Below, piece after piece: positions 1-9,471 of a stretch of DNA of 64,000 nt; the first letter of the stretch is position 1; every line of letters starts with the position of its first letter. The translations under genes were made by a program, and so were the position numbers. Below the pieces are notes generated by a model that searched no databases, was not told where the DNA came from, and saw nothing but the letters and a program-made list of their open reading frames with translations. Source of the DNA: Clostridiales bacterium (GTDB lineage Bacteria > Bacillota > Clostridia > Peptostreptococcales > Acidaminobacteraceae); contig JAEIOD010000006.1 of the NCBI GenBank assembly GCA_016342415.1, forward strand, positions 62,001 through 126,000, given 5' to 3'.

Positions 1-469
1 GTCCATAACCGTCATCATAATCAGTTTCTAAACCGCCTGAGAAATTTTTACCCGAAACAATATCAATTTCTCCTGATAAACTTGTATTGATACCAGAATC
101 AATTACAGCAACTCTTATTGGGCTATCGGCAATATCGGTCTCAATGCCAGACAGTATATCGTTCACATGCACGTAAGAAAAGCGCCAACTATCATAGTTA
201 CTGGTTTGCCCAGTAACTTCCATTCTTAATGGAACAATAGTTGTCGCCCTTATAATTTCAGTATCAAAAGTTGCATTTATAACTGCTTTTTCTGCATCAG
301 ACATAACAGATAGCGTTCTTAGTCCTAACTCATTTGAAACATATTGAGATACAGGCCTCAGTTCATATGTACCATCTGTTAATTCCACCATAATCATTTC
401 TTCTGATTCTTCAGCATAACTAAATGATAAAAAACATATCATAATAAGAATCATAATCAACTTTCTCAT
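1..469 (-). CDS. S8 subtilisin-like serine protease, N-terminal part (cut by window edge)
   Basis: Reading leftward from ATG at 469 gives an N-terminal signal peptide (MRKLIMILIIMICFLSFSYA) and then about 135 residues of an S8 peptidase, ending at the window edge. The catalytic-Asp motif VAVIDSGIN is present; the His and Ser motifs lie outside the window. The ribosome site AGGAG is 6-7 bases before the ATG. The early prodomain (acidic stretch, then a Y-D-S-W-R-F-S-Y motif just before the catalytic domain) closely resembles the complete protease at 3512-8056, so the two look like paralogues. Its start is only 10 bases after the stop of the upstream metallo-hydrolase gene, so co-transcription is likely. 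Exported, presumably surface or extracellular proteolysis; whether it also carries SLH anchors cannot be seen. Confidence 0.9.
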   Translation of the reverse strand, partial: MRKLIMILIMICFLSFSYAEESEEMIMVELTDGTYELRPVSQYVSNELGLRTLSVMSDAEKAVINATFDTEIIRATTIVPLRMEVTGQTSNYDSWRFSYVHVNDILSGIETDIADSPIRVAVIDSGINTSLSGEIDIVSGKNFSGGLETDYDDGYG

Positions 470-479
470 AAGTCGCTCC

Positions 480-1217
480 TTACAGTTGTAAACAAATACT
501 CTCCTTACATTTTAATCCTCCACCATGGTGTAACAGTTTTTCATTTTCAAACTCAACCATTATTTCAAATAAATCATTTATAATCGTTATTTCGGGATCA
601 CTATAATGACCTGACAAAATTCTCTTTAATTTAAACTCTTTAATACCTTTTATAGATTCAAATAGATCTTTTGGATCTGTGCTTTCATAGTGACAATAGA
701 TTGTACCTTCATATAATATATCACCAGAAAACAGTATTTCATTAAACTTATCATATAAACAAACCGATCCCGGTGAATGACCTGGTGTATGGATTATATT
801 TATACCCATAAAATCAAACTCCAAAATGTTTTGTGCATTCTTATGATACAATGGCGGGTATGCAAATCCTTCTAAAAAAGCTTCATCCACATTCTTTAAC
901 ATCATTTCTTTAATAAATGATTCTGGAACCGGCAGTCCCTTTTGAACCCAGTTCAAATCCAACTGGTGTACATAAACATTTTCAAACTCATGAATATTAC
1001 CCATATGATCCCAATGCGCATGAGTTAAAACCACATCAATGGGTTTGTTGTCAATCTCAGTCAAAACTGATTTTAGAGGTTTAATGCCTGTCCCAGTATC
1101 AATTATAAGGTTTCTTTCTTTACCAATCAGATAATACATATTGGTTTTTTCCCAATGTTTATTTTCTGATATTTTATACAGAGTGTCATTAATTTTCTCT
1201 ATTAAATACCAATTCAT
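480..1217 (-). CDS. MBL-fold metallo-hydrolase
   Basis: A 245-residue protein with the metallo-beta-lactamase signature THAHWDH near residues 64-70, followed by the HTPGHSPGS metal-ligand segment near 143 and the SGD motif near 164; these are the usual zinc or iron ligands of glyoxalase-II-like hydrolases. There is no signal peptide, so it should be cytosolic. The substrate cannot be told from sequence: the family includes thioester hydrolases, lactonases and others. The start codon overlaps the end of the acetyltransferase gene upstream by 4 bases (ATGA), implying translational coupling. It sits in a short leftward group with the acetyltransferase, a small lipoprotein and the truncated S8 protease. 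Confidence 0.85.
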   Translation of the reverse strand: MNWYLIEKINDTLYKISENKHWEKTNMYYLIGKERNLIIDTGTGIKPLKSVLTEIDNKPIDVVLTHAHWDHMGNIHEFENVYVHQLDLNWVQKGLPVPESFIKEMMLKNVDEAFLEGFAYPPLYHKNAQNILEFDFMGINIIHTPGHSPGSVCLYDKFNEILFSGDILYEGTIYCHYESTDPKDLFESIKGIKEFKLKRILSGHYSDPEITIINDLFEIMVEFENEKLLHHGGGLKCKESICLQL

Positions 1218-1747
1218 TCTACCAATAACCCCATTCTAATGCCATCATAATACCGGCCTTCAATTTTAAAATGCCTTTGCATCAAACCTTCTCTAAAAAA
1301 TCCCAGTTGATTGTATAATTTGATTGCTGCTCTATTGTCTTGATGCACCAATAACTCCAACTTTGTTAAAATGGGATTTTCTACTGAATACTCTATGATA
1401 ACTTCCATCATCTTTTTGCCAATACCTAGTCTCCAAAATCTCTTAGCTACTGTGATACCAATATTACCTCGATGAGCGACACGCTCTTTAGATCCACCGG
1501 ATAAAGTAGCAACGGCAACTATTTCATTCTTAAAAACAGCAACTAAAAACAGACAGTTAGGTCTTTGATCAAACATCTCGATGATCTTTTCTTCATCCTG
1601 AAGGCAAATCTTATAATCATTTGCGCCATAAGTATGATAATCAACTTCTCCAGTGACCCAATTTTTAAATTCAACAATCTCTTTAGCATCATTTACATGA
1701 GCTTCTCTAATCTCTATAGTGCCTATTTGTGTTTCTAATTCTGTCAT
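1214..1747 (-). CDS. GNAT family N-acetyltransferase
   Basis: A 177-residue protein of the GNAT fold. The acetyl-CoA pyrophosphate-binding segment is seen as GITVAKRFWRLGIGKKMM (around residues 96-113), followed by the typical N-R-A-A-I-K-L-Y-N-Q-L-G-F motif (around 139-151) and a C-terminal RYYDGIRMGLL. This places it near the ribosomal-protein/speG-like branch, but the acceptor substrate is unknown. It overlaps the MBL-fold gene by 4 bases and is preceded at 9 bases distance by the small lipoprotein gene, so the three appear to form one transcription unit starting near 2040. Confidence 0.85.
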   Translation of the reverse strand: MTELETQIGTIEIREAHVNDAKEIVEFKNWVTGEVDYHTYGANDYKICLQDEEKIIEMFDQRPNCLFLVAVFKNEIVAVATLSGGSKERVAHRGNIGITVAKRFWRLGIGKKMMEVIIEYSVENPILTKLELLVHQDNRAAIKLYNQLGFFREGLMQRHFKIEGRYYDGIRMGLLVE

Positions 1748-1755
1748 TAAATCAC

Positions 1756-2040
1756 CTAATCATCTTTTCTCTTTTTTCTGCTTAGTGAAATACCACCAAA
1801 ACCACCTATAATTGCTATATAGAATCCGAATTCATACCAAAATCCGCTATTGATCACTTCAAACATTTTAACATTGCCTTTAAACAAAGAAACAACCAAA
1901 GAAATCGGTGCGATCCATCCATGAAGTATACCTGTGAAGAAACCTGCTGGTTTATCACCTTCTACTTTATCTCCTGGGAAACAACTTGTTAATGATACAA
2001 CCATTACTACTATCAACATTATTAATACTATTTTTTTCAT
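1756..2040 (-). CDS. small lipoprotein with C-terminal membrane segment
   Basis: A 94-residue protein with a lipoprotein signal ending in the lipobox L-T-S-C near residue 20, a short polar stretch, a hydrophobic segment (G-W-I-A-P-I-S-L-V-V-S-L-F) and a second hydrophobic stretch ending in a basic tail (S-R-K-K-R-K-D-D). Small proteins with the same F-P-G-D ... W-I-A-P pattern occur widely in Bacillota without known function; I recognise the pattern but not a role. It is the first gene of the leftward group; the 200 bases upstream hold its promoter and that of the divergent aminopeptidase. Confidence 0.75.
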   Translation of the reverse strand: MKKIVLIMLIVVMVVSLTSCFPGDKVEGDKPAGFFTGILHGWIAPISLVVSLFKGNVKMFEVINSGFWYEFGFYIAIIGGFGGISLSRKKRKDD

Positions 2041-2242
2041 TTTAACCCCTTTTTCCTAAAAATATTTTTGTACATTACCCTACTCTAATTATACCACGTC
2101 AAATAAAATATTGTGTATTTTGACAATAATCTTAAATTAATGACACAAAAAATTATTTAACGATAAAAAACTTTTCATAGCAATTGATTTCTGCTATTAT
2201 AAGGATAGATATTACGATATACGAATTAAAAAGGAGACTGTT

Positions 2243-3472
2243 ATGACTTTAGATCAACAATTAGAAAAATACGCTGAACTAGCTGTTAAAGTTGGTGTTA
2301 ATCTTCAGGAAAAAGAAGGTTTATTATTATCTGGTAATGAAGCCGCTTTACCACTTGCTAGAAAAATCATGAAAAAAGCTTATGAAGCTGGTGCAAAACA
2401 TGTTGAATTCCAATTTTCAGATGATCAGATGCAAGTAATCCGTTACTTAAATGGTAAAGAGTTTGTTTTTGATAACTTCCCACAATGGAAAGTAGATCAA
2501 TTAGAAGCAATGTACAAAGATAACTACCATCAGTTATTCGTTATGGCTCCAGATCCAGAATTATTAAAAGAAATTGATGGTGACTTAATTGCCAAAAATC
2601 AGAAAATGGTTTCGAAGGCAGTCGCACCTATTATGAAATATAGAATGACTGGTATCACTAAATGGTCAATCGTAGCGGTTCCTTCTGATGCATGGGCAAA
2701 GAGTGTTTTCCCTGAAGATACTTTAGAAGATGCTACTTCAAAATTATGGGACAAGATTTTTGAAGCGACTAGAGTAGATCAAGAAGATCCAGTAGCGGCA
2801 TGGCAACAACATGATAAAAATCTTAAGAAATATAGAGATTTCTTTAATGATAAAGACTTTGAAAAACTAGTTTACACAGCACCAGGAACCGATTTAGAAG
2901 TTTACTTAGCAGATGATCACTATTGGATGGGTGGTTCTAAGGAATCTCAAGCAGGCGTGCCTTATGTTGCTAACATTCCAACTGAAGAAGTGTTTACAAC
3001 ACCTCATCAGTTAAAAGTAAATGGTACTCTAAAAGCAACTAAACCATTAAGTTTAAACGGTAAATTAGTAGATGGTTTTGGCTTTACATTTAAAGATGGC
3101 AAAGTTGTAGATTTCTATGCAGATAAAGGTTATGATGTTCTAGAAAAATTAATGGAGAATGATGAAGGTGCTAAATACTTAGGTGAAGTGGCATTGGTTC
3201 AAGATGATTCTCCAATATCAAATACAGGTATTTTATTTAACAATACTTTGTTTGATGAAAATGCTTCTTGTCACTTCGCACTTGGTAGAGCTTACTCTTA
3301 TGCAATGAGAGGTGGTTCTGAAGCAAGTCAAGAAGAGTTAACTAAAAGAGGTGCTAACTTCAGTTTAATCCATGTTGATTTTATGGTAGGTAGTAAGGAA
3401 CTTGAGATTATCGCTTACGAGAAGAACGGTAATACAGTACAAATCTTTAAAGATGGAAACTGGGCATTCTAA
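2243..3472 (+). CDS. M29 family aminopeptidase
   Basis: A 409-residue cytosolic metallo-aminopeptidase of the AmpS/PepS (M29) family, which removes N-terminal residues from peptides with two metal ions. Family length is about 400-415, so it is complete. The metal-ligand regions are visible: IPTEEVFTTP (Glu), LGEVALV (Glu), NASCHFALG (His) and IHVDFMVG (His and Asp) in the C-terminal half. The start at 2243 has AAGGAG six bases upstream. It is monocistronic, ending in a strong hairpin terminator. With the M42 peptidase and the M20 hydrolase in this window it fits a peptide- and amino-acid-fermenting lifestyle. Confidence 0.95.
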   Translation: MTLDQQLEKYAELAVKVGVNLQEKEGLLLSGNEAALPLARKIMKKAYEAGAKHVEFQFSDDQMQVIRYLNGKEFVFDNFPQWKVDQLEAMYKDNYHQLFVMAPDPELLKEIDGDLIAKNQKMVSKAVAPIMKYRMTGITKWSIVAVPSDAWAKSVFPEDTLEDATSKLWDKIFEATRVDQEDPVAAWQQHDKNLKKYRDFFNDKDFEKLVYTAPGTDLEVYLADDHYWMGGSKESQAGVPYVANIPTEEVFTTPHQLKVNGTLKATKPLSLNGKLVDGFGFTFKDGKVVDFYADKGYDVLEKLMENDEGAKYLGEVALVQDDSPISNTGILFNNTLFDENASCHFALGRAYSYAMRGGSEASQEELTKRGANFSLIHVDFMVGSKELEIIAYEKNGNTVQIFKDGNWAF

Positions 3473-3513
3473 AAAAAAATGACCGAACATATTCTTATGT
3501 TCGGTCATTTTTT
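3473..3513. terminator. bidirectional rho-independent terminator
   Basis: A 12-bp perfect stem (ATGACCGAACAT paired with its complement, loop ATTCTT) flanked by A and T runs on both sides. It lies between the convergent M29 peptidase and S8 protease genes and can end both transcripts. Confidence 0.95.
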
Positions 3514-6500
3514 ATAACAATTCTAATAAAATCAATAATTTTCTGATTACAACCGCTGCTTCAGCTCTAGTTGCACCATCTTTGGGATTAAAATTATTAT
3601 GAGTATCACCAACAATTAGTTGAAGCTCATAAGTCATTTTAACCGAATCAGCAAAATGTGCTGAAACCAACGCAGCATCAGCTGAGAATTCATCATGTGC
3701 TTTAACGAGTTCAGCTTTATCTTTCTTTAGGTAATATGAATAAGCATCTATTAGTAAACTGGCCATTTCCTCACGTTTGATAGGCTCGTTTGGTTCAAAA
3801 TTTATACTGTATGTATTGATCAACAAACCTGCTTCAGCTGCATTATCAAAGAAAGGTGCATACCAATCGTCTTTAGAAATATTTACAAATTGCGCCGCTG
3901 TTTTAGCCTCTTCTAGATTTAATACTTTTGATAGTAAAACAACAAACTCTGCATTGGTCAACGTTTTATCTGGAGCAAACTCAAACGCGTTTATACCACT
4001 GGTAATTTCTCTTGAAGCCAATGATTCAATTGCTTCTTTGGCCCAATGCGCTTGTATGTCATCGAAAGTTTTACTGTTTTCTCTGATGGCATATTTAGAG
4101 AAGTGTTTTGCTTCAAAAGTGATTTGACCATCAGTGATGATTTTACCACCAACATATACCCACTCTTTTTTTAGTTCATCATAATAGAATACAGCTAAAT
4201 GATCTTTGTTCTTAATACTTTCCTGGTCATAAGTTAATACAATTGGAACTGGGATTGTAATTTCAGCCTTTTTATTATTTGAAAGAATATCCATCTCGTA
4301 TACTTCAGATACGAGGAATCTATCACTAAAGTCAACGGTTTCAACTGAAACGGTTAATGCTTCTTCTCCCAGACTCTCTAAGACTTCTTTATTCATAATA
4401 AATGAAACTTTACCGTAATTGACCTTTAAAGGTTTTTCTGATCTCTGAATAGACTTTAAAACTTCTTTATCAATTATAACCTCAGTTATATCCTCTGACT
4501 CTGTGTTCACAGAAATATTGTCCTGCTCCTTATCTGCAATAATACCTTCAATTCTATCTTTGTTAACTTCAATTCCTTTGGTTACTGTACCATCTGGACG
4601 TCTGACGCTTTTAACTGTATCCTTCGGTACAATAGGCTCAGTCCCTGGTGGTGACGGTGGAATAAATACAAATCCCCCAGTTGCTCCTCCAGGTGATCCT
4701 CCTGTTGAAGCGCCACTATCAGGTTTCGACTTTGGTATAGGTGCTGCTTGTCTATTAACAGTAAGGGTGTAAGTTTTTTTAGTACCGTCTTCTGCGGTTA
4801 CTTCTATTGCAAAGTTATTATTCCCATATCCTAGACTTATACTCTTTTGCACCCCAGACACACCATCAATTTTTACGGTTGAATATTTAGCTGGTACAAC
4901 AAGAATTGTACCACTTGATATGCTGTGGTGACTGCTTAAACCATATGTACTTGAATCTGAAGTTAAACTTAAATCCAGTGATGTCCCATTAAATTTAAGG
5001 CTTGATAGTGATGAATCTGAACTAATCGTTCTTTCAGTCAGATTGATGGTGTATACTTTGTTTTCAGAAACAATCGGACTTATAATCTTCACTTCAATTT
5101 TTTTCGGATAAGTTTTATTTAGCGTTATTAAAGCTTCTGAATTACCCGCCTCTACATCATCAATAAAAACTTTTACAGAACTGTTAGGATGTGATTCAGC
5201 TGCTGTTTTAAATATCAGTGTCTTTATACTATCTAAAACACCTATATCATAAGTTGTCACATTTGAATTAAACTCTATTAAGTTATTATCATCTGCATTT
5301 ATAATAACTTCTGTTAGTTTTAAAGGATCAACAACCTCTAATGTAATTATCTTTTCTATCACAGTAGCATCGGTTGTTGATTTTGTCATCTGAACTTTTA
5401 TTTCATGACTACCTTTTGGAAAATCTTTTAATATTATATTGTTGTAGAAGAATGAATTGGTATCACCATAGCCTTCACCTCTGATCAATTGACCATCCAT
5501 CCAAACTTTATAATCCACATCTAGATTAAAGTCTAAAGCAATATTTACGCTATCGGCAGTCGTTGAAACAATACCTTTTAACTCAGTTGACTCATCAATT
5601 GCTCCAATATTCCTATACACACCAATATCAGCAGATTCAAGACTTGATGTGATGTCAATCCCTTCCAATACTGCCGTCAAAGGCATGGTCATCTCAATCA
5701 CATGTTCTTTTGTTCTTGTACCATCAGATACAGTTATTTCATACTTATTCAATCCTGGCTTTATACCGTATCCGCCCCCAATTTCTATTTTATAACCATT
5801 GTATTTACAGTCAATGGTCACACCTTCTCGTTCAGGTATCAGATTAATTTTAGCACTTGTCCAAGTTGTTTCTAATTCTGCTGTTAAACTATCTTTAGAA
5901 AACACGATTTCTTTATCGGTCGACTCATTTTTTACTGTCACAATCATAGATTTTAAATCTAGACCATCATTCATTTTGAAAGTTAATGTATATAGGGTTA
6001 CTGTGCCATCACTATGAGTCGCTTTGATTTTAACTTCATTACTATCCAGTAATAAATTGCTATTTATTTCACCACTTTCATGATACGCATTGTTGTTTAA
6101 TTTGTATTCATAAGTATTCGCAACCCCCACTGCTTCAATATTGATAACATCATTGTATGATAATGTGCCCAGATCAAAGCTTGTTTGATTAGCATCAAAT
6201 CCTGCTATAGATTGATTCAGCACTTTAATATCACTTAACTTGTGTTTGTTCTCTGTTCTTGCGAATTCAACTTTATAAGTTTTAACAACAGTTTCATCCG
6301 TTTTCAGTTTAGCTTCAATGACTACTGTTTTATTCCCTGTTGTCATATCAATAACTTTTTCATTTGCAGGCGTTGCGTCGATATAAATAGTGGCATTCTC
6401 AGATGTAGGTAATAGTGTTATTGAATTTATACTCGAATCAATAATCACTTGTTGAGTAACTTTACTCAAATCTATAGTCGTATCAATAACCGTTTCACCA

Positions 6501-8056
6501 TTTTTCACAACTAAAGCATCTAGTTTGGATTGCTCCTTTATAATAGTAATTTTATGTATTCTTGAAACCCCACCAAATGCAGCTGTGAAATACACTTCAG
6601 TCTCAGGTGTATCCAAAGTGATTGTTTGATTCAAATTGTCAATCGGATCATCGTTCATTTTTAGTGATGTACCACTTATCGTACTGCCAGAGAACTTTAC
6701 TTCATCCTTATCACCAGAAACAACTACAGACAGTTCATCCTTTGTTTGATCAAACTTAAAATCTGATACACCTTCAACGGTTAGCGACTGTATGCCAGAA
6801 AATTTATAGGCATTTTTTACGTTTATCAAACCATGACCAATATAATCTTCTCTTGTATAGTATTGACCACTTCCCTTTTCTAGATTTGGAATTACTATAT
6901 CCGGATCATAGGCTGTTGCATTCATAACAGCAATCAAATCATCTCTTTTCATCGCAGGGTACTTATGTTTCATAATGGCAGCTAATGCCGCAACCTGTGG
7001 TGATGCCATTGATGTACCTGACATTTGTGAAATACCTGATTCAGTATAACTAATCACTTCATTACCAGGAGCAACCAGGTCTAAAACACAATTATTATGA
7101 TTGGGATCTGTACTTGTAATATTAGAAAAATCAGAGACTCCAACTTGATTGATGTCTCTATTTTTTGTTAGAGAACCAACTGAAATAACACCATCATGTG
7201 CAGCTGGATAGCCAACAAAATGAGGAATTGCCACATCGCTATTCCCTTCAACATAAATGTCATTATAATGTTCTCCAGGTAACCATAGATTACTATCGTT
7301 TCCTGATGAAGACACAACAATTATATTGTGTTCTAGAGCTTTTTTGATTTTGGCTTCGATAGTTGAACTTGGTGTTGATCCACCCAGACTCATATTAATA
7401 ACATCCACACCTTGTGAAATGGCATACTCTATACCATTAGCAACTCCTAAATTTGTACCTCTACCTTCATTATTTAAGACTTTCACAACCAAGATATTTA
7501 CACCTGGTGCTACGCCATCTATACCATCAGCACCTAATATTGTACCACTTAACTTTGCACCAACAATACCAGCAACATGTGATCCATGACCATATATATC
7601 TTCTACATTATTCGCATCACCATCAGAAGAAAAGTTCTTGCTTCCTTCTTTTAAATTTATATCCGTCAGACCCGATCTAATCCCAGTATCTAGTACTGCG
7701 ACTGTAACTGTAGAGTCTTTTAGATCTTCACTGATTTCATTAAGAACGTCCGTTTCATTTATATACTCAAATCGCCATGCATCATTATCACTTGAATAAG
7801 TACCAATTGATTGCATTTCGATAACGGATTCTGCTAATAAAATTCCATCCTGAGATTTGGCATTTTCTATTGCTATTTCTACCAAATCCTCTGATAACGA
7901 AGCGACTCTCATTTTACTTGTATCAATAAAATCTGAAATAGGTCTTTCTTCAACCGTCCCATCTTCTAACATAACGATTATTGTTTCTTCTTCAGCAAAT
8001 GCAAATGATGACAACAGTAACAATAATAACATTATGCTTCCCAATATTTTCTTCAT
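3512..8056 (-). CDS. SLH-anchored S8 subtilisin-like protease with cadherin-like repeats
   Basis: A 1514-residue exoprotease. Order: signal peptide (1-21), prodomain, subtilisin domain (about 112-400) with Asp123 (VAVLDTG), His160 (GHGSHVAG), oxyanion Asn253 and Ser349 (MSGTSMASP), so the triad is intact. Residues about 430-1150 are a series of beta-sandwich segments of the cadherin-like type (repeated pattern L-x-x-L-x-V-N ... Y-T-L-T-V). A Gly/Pro-rich linker follows (about 1160-1195), then a region ending in a beta-rich K-H-F-S-K-Y-A module, and three S-layer homology repeats from about 1329 to the end (first one F-D-D-I-x-x-H-W-A). It should be displayed on the cell surface through secondary wall polymer. 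Ribosome site GGAGGGG precedes the ATG. Monocistronic. The truncated gene at 1-469 looks like a paralogue. Confidence 0.95.
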   Translation of the reverse strand: MKKILGSIMLLLLLLSSFAFAEEETIIVMLEDGTVEERPISDFIDTSKMRVASLSEDLVEIAIENAKSQDGILLAESVIEMQSIGTYSSDNDAWRFEYINETDVLNEISEDLKDSTVTVAVLDTGIRSGLTDINLKEGSKNFSSDGDANNVEDIYGHGSHVAGIVGAKLSGTILGADGIDGVAPGVNILVVKVLNNEGRGTNLGVANGIEYAISQGVDVINMSLGGSTPSSTIEAKIKKALEHNIIVVSSSGNDSNLWLPGEHYNDIYVEGNSDVAIPHFVGYPAAHDGVISVGSLTKNRDINQVGVSDFSNITSTDPNHNNCVLDLVAPGNEVISYTESGISQMSGTSMASPQVAALAAIMKHKYPAMKRDDLIAVMNATAYDPDIVIPNLEKGSGQYYTREDYIGHGLINVKNAYKFSGIQSLTVEGVSDFKFDQTKDELSVVVSGDKDEVKFSGSTISGTSLKMNDDPIDNLNQTITLDTPETEVYFTAAFGGVSRIHKITIIKEQSKLDALVVKNGETVIDTTIDLSKVTQQVIIDSSINSITLLPTSENATIYIDATPANEKVIDMTTGNKTVVIEAKLKTDETVVKTYKVEFARTENKHKLSDIKVLNQSIAGFDANQTSFDLGTLSYNDVINIEAVGVANTYEYKLNNNAYHESGEINSNLLLDSNEVKIKATHSDGTVTLYTLTFKMNDGLDLKSMIVTVKNESTDKEIVFSKDSLTAELETTWTSAKINLIPEREGVTIDCKYNGYKIEIGGGYGIKPGLNKYEITVSDGTRTKEHVIEMTMPLTAVLEGIDITSSLESADIGVYRNIGAIDESTELKGIVSTTADSVNIALDFNLDVDYKVWMDGQLIRGEGYGDTNSFFYNNIILKDFPKGSHEIKVQMTKSTTDATVIEKIITLEVVDPLKLTEVIINADDNNLIEFNSNVTTYDIGVLDSIKTLIFKTAAESHPNSSVKVFIDDVEAGNSEALITLNKTYPKKIEVKIISPIVSENKVYTINLTERTISSDSSLSSLKFNGTSLDLSLTSDSSTYGLSSHHSISSGTILVVPAKYSTVKIDGVSGVQKSISLGYGNNNFAIEVTAEDGTKKTYTLTVNRQAAPIPKSKPDSGASTGGSPGGATGGFVFIPPSPPGTEPIVPKDTVKSVRRPDGTVTKGIEVNKDRIEGIIADKEQDNISVNTESEDITEVIIDKEVLKSIQRSEKPLKVNYGKVSFIMNKEVLESLGEEALTVSVETVDFSDRFLVSEVYEMDILSNNKKAEITIPVPIVLTYDQESIKNKDHLAVFYYDELKKEWVYVGGKIITDGQITFEAKHFSKYAIRENSKTFDDIQAHWAKEAIESLASREITSGINAFEFAPDKTLTNAEFVVLLSKVLNLEEAKTAAQFVNISKDDWYAPFFDNAAEAGLLINTYSINFEPNEPIKREEMASLLIDAYSYYLKKDKAELVKAHDEFSADAALVSAHFADSVKMTYELQLIVGDTHNNFNPKDGATRAEAAVVIRKLLILLELL

Positions 8057-8303
8057 AACCCCTCCAAAATCTCTCTCTCTCGTACAAAAAGATGCTTAAT
8101 AGCATCTATAATTATTTTATCACATTATTACTACTCACCAGACAATCGTATCCAATACACATAATGAAGTCAACGAATTCATAAATAATTCAGGATTATT
8201 TAAGATTGAACTTAATATACTAAATTACTTTTTATTATTGTCATTTGATATAGTACATTATATGAATAACATTAACCGAAAAATCCAAATTTGATATATA
8301 GAA
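8057..8303. other. AT-rich intergenic region before the S8 protease
   Basis: About 250 very AT-rich bases upstream of the leftward S8 protease gene. It must hold that gene's promoter, but several TATAAT-like strings are possible and I cannot pick one. No coding sequence or repeat is evident. Confidence 0.5.
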
Positions 8304-8332
8304 TCAAAAAAAATAGGCAATTACTTGCCTAT
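8304..8332 (-). terminator. terminator of the agmatine deiminase operon
   Basis: On the minus strand an 8-bp perfect stem (ATAGGCAA, loop GTAA, TTGCCTAT) is followed by eight T residues. It lies about 165 bases after the arcC stop, so the operon transcript carries a long 3' untranslated region. Confidence 0.9.
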
Positions 8333-8333
8333 C

Positions 8334-8485
8334 ATCAGATATATGAGTTGCATTACAGGATTATCATGGGTAGTGATAATGCTTACATTACGAGTGGAGT
8401 TATGCTCATCTTATACCAAACAACTCATCTGATTATAGAGACATATATAATGTAAATACGCACTTTACAGCCACATTTACATTAT
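8334..8485 (-). other. structured 3' untranslated region after arcC
   Basis: Read on the minus strand, this region can form an 11-bp perfect hairpin (8475-8485 with 8447-8457, loop 17), then a long-range closing stem in which CAACTCAT at 8421-8428 pairs with ATGAGTTG at 8343-8350, extended by ATCTGAT/ATCAGAT, enclosing a 7-bp perfect hairpin (8374-8380 with 8360-8366, loop of 7). This comes directly before the operon terminator. It could be a processed 3'UTR small RNA, a stability element or an unrecognised ncRNA. I know no family that matches. The pairings are seen in the sequence; the function is inference. Confidence 0.45.
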
Positions 8486-8495
8486 TTATATGACT

Positions 8496-9431
8496 TTACA
8501 TTTTAATAAGAGTACCTGTCTTACCAGCAATACCATCTGCCGCTTTTTCAAGTGATGTTATTAGAGCTCTTCTACCAGGTTTGGATTGAGCAAATTTCAT
8601 TGCAGCTTTTACCTTTGGCAACATTGAACCAGGTGCAAAGTGATTTTCACCAATGTATTGATGACAGTCTTCAATTGATAATTCAGACAACCATTTCTCG
8701 TTTGGTTTACCGAAGTTGATTGCCACTTGTTCTACAGCCGTTAAGATAATCAGGTAATCCGCATCAACAATTTCTGCTAATTTAGAAGAAGCGAAGTCTT
8801 TATCAATTACAGCAGGTACACCAACCAACTTATTGCCTTCTTGTATTACTGGTATACCGCCACCACCAACTGAGATAACCACATGATTCTTCTCAATTAG
8901 AGCCATTACTGTTTCTTTCTCAGCTACATCCATTGGAATTGGAGATGGTACAACTCTTCTATAACCACGACCTGAATCTTCTATCATATGGAAACCTTTA
9001 TTTCGAATCAATTCATCGGATTCTTCTTTTGAGTAGAATGCACCAATTGGTTTAGTTGGATTTTGAAATGCTGGATCATTTTTATCTACAATCACTTGTG
9101 TGATAACAGTTGCTACCGGAATATGCATATCTCTATCAAGAAGTTCTTCTCGTATTGCATTTTGTAGATGGTAACCAATATACCCTTGACTCATTGCACC
9201 ACATTCAGGAAATGGCATCTCAGGTGTACCAGCATCCGAATTAGACGATGTTGACATGGCTAAGTTAATCATACCAACTTGTGGTCCATTACCATGTGCC
9301 AAGATAACTTCATGGCCTTCTGCTATCAAATCTACGATTGGTTTGGCTGTGAGTTTAACAAGTTCCAATTGCTCTAGTGGTGATTTTCCAAGTGCGTTTC
9401 CACCAAGCGCTACTACAATTTTATCTTTCAT
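8496..9431 (-). CDS. arcC: carbamate kinase
   Basis: A 311-residue carbamate kinase, full length for the family. It makes ATP from ADP and carbamoyl phosphate, releasing ammonia and CO2. Recognised from VVALGGNALGK at the N-terminus, HGNGPQVG near residue 46, the VGGGGIPV segment near 189 and the D-K-D-F-A-S motif near 212. It is the last gene of the agmatine operon, 40 bases after the antiporter, and completes the energy-yielding step: putrescine carbamoyltransferase supplies its carbamoyl phosphate. In this context it would be the agmatine-pathway carbamate kinase (aguC in other species). Confidence 0.95.
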   Translation of the reverse strand: MKDKIVVALGGNALGKSPLEQLELVKLTAKPIVDLIAEGHEVILAHGNGPQVGMINLAMSTSSNSDAGTPEMPFPECGAMSQGYIGYHLQNAIREELLDRDMHIPVATVITQVIVDKNDPAFQNPTKPIGAFYSKEESDELIRNKGFHMIEDSGRGYRRVVPSPIPMDVAEKETVMALIEKNHVVISVGGGGIPVIQEGNKLVGVPAVIDKDFASSKLAEIVDADYLIILTAVEQVAINFGKPNEKWLSELSIEDCHQYIGENHFAPGSMLPKVKAAMKFAQSKPGRRALITSLEKAADGIAGKTGTLIKM

Positions 9432-9471
9432 ATAACCTCCTAAAGTAATGCAGATGCCGAAGCATCTGCTA

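Noticed and set aside
3777..4772. Open frames on the plus strand opposite the S8 protease (3777-4127, 4503-4772 and others)
   Set aside because: They lie within a clearly coding protease on the other strand, have no ribosome sites and their composition follows the opposite frame.
7453..7680. Tyr/His/Leu-rich frame on the plus strand at 7453-7680
   Set aside because: Low-complexity shadow of the protease catalytic domain, no ribosome site.
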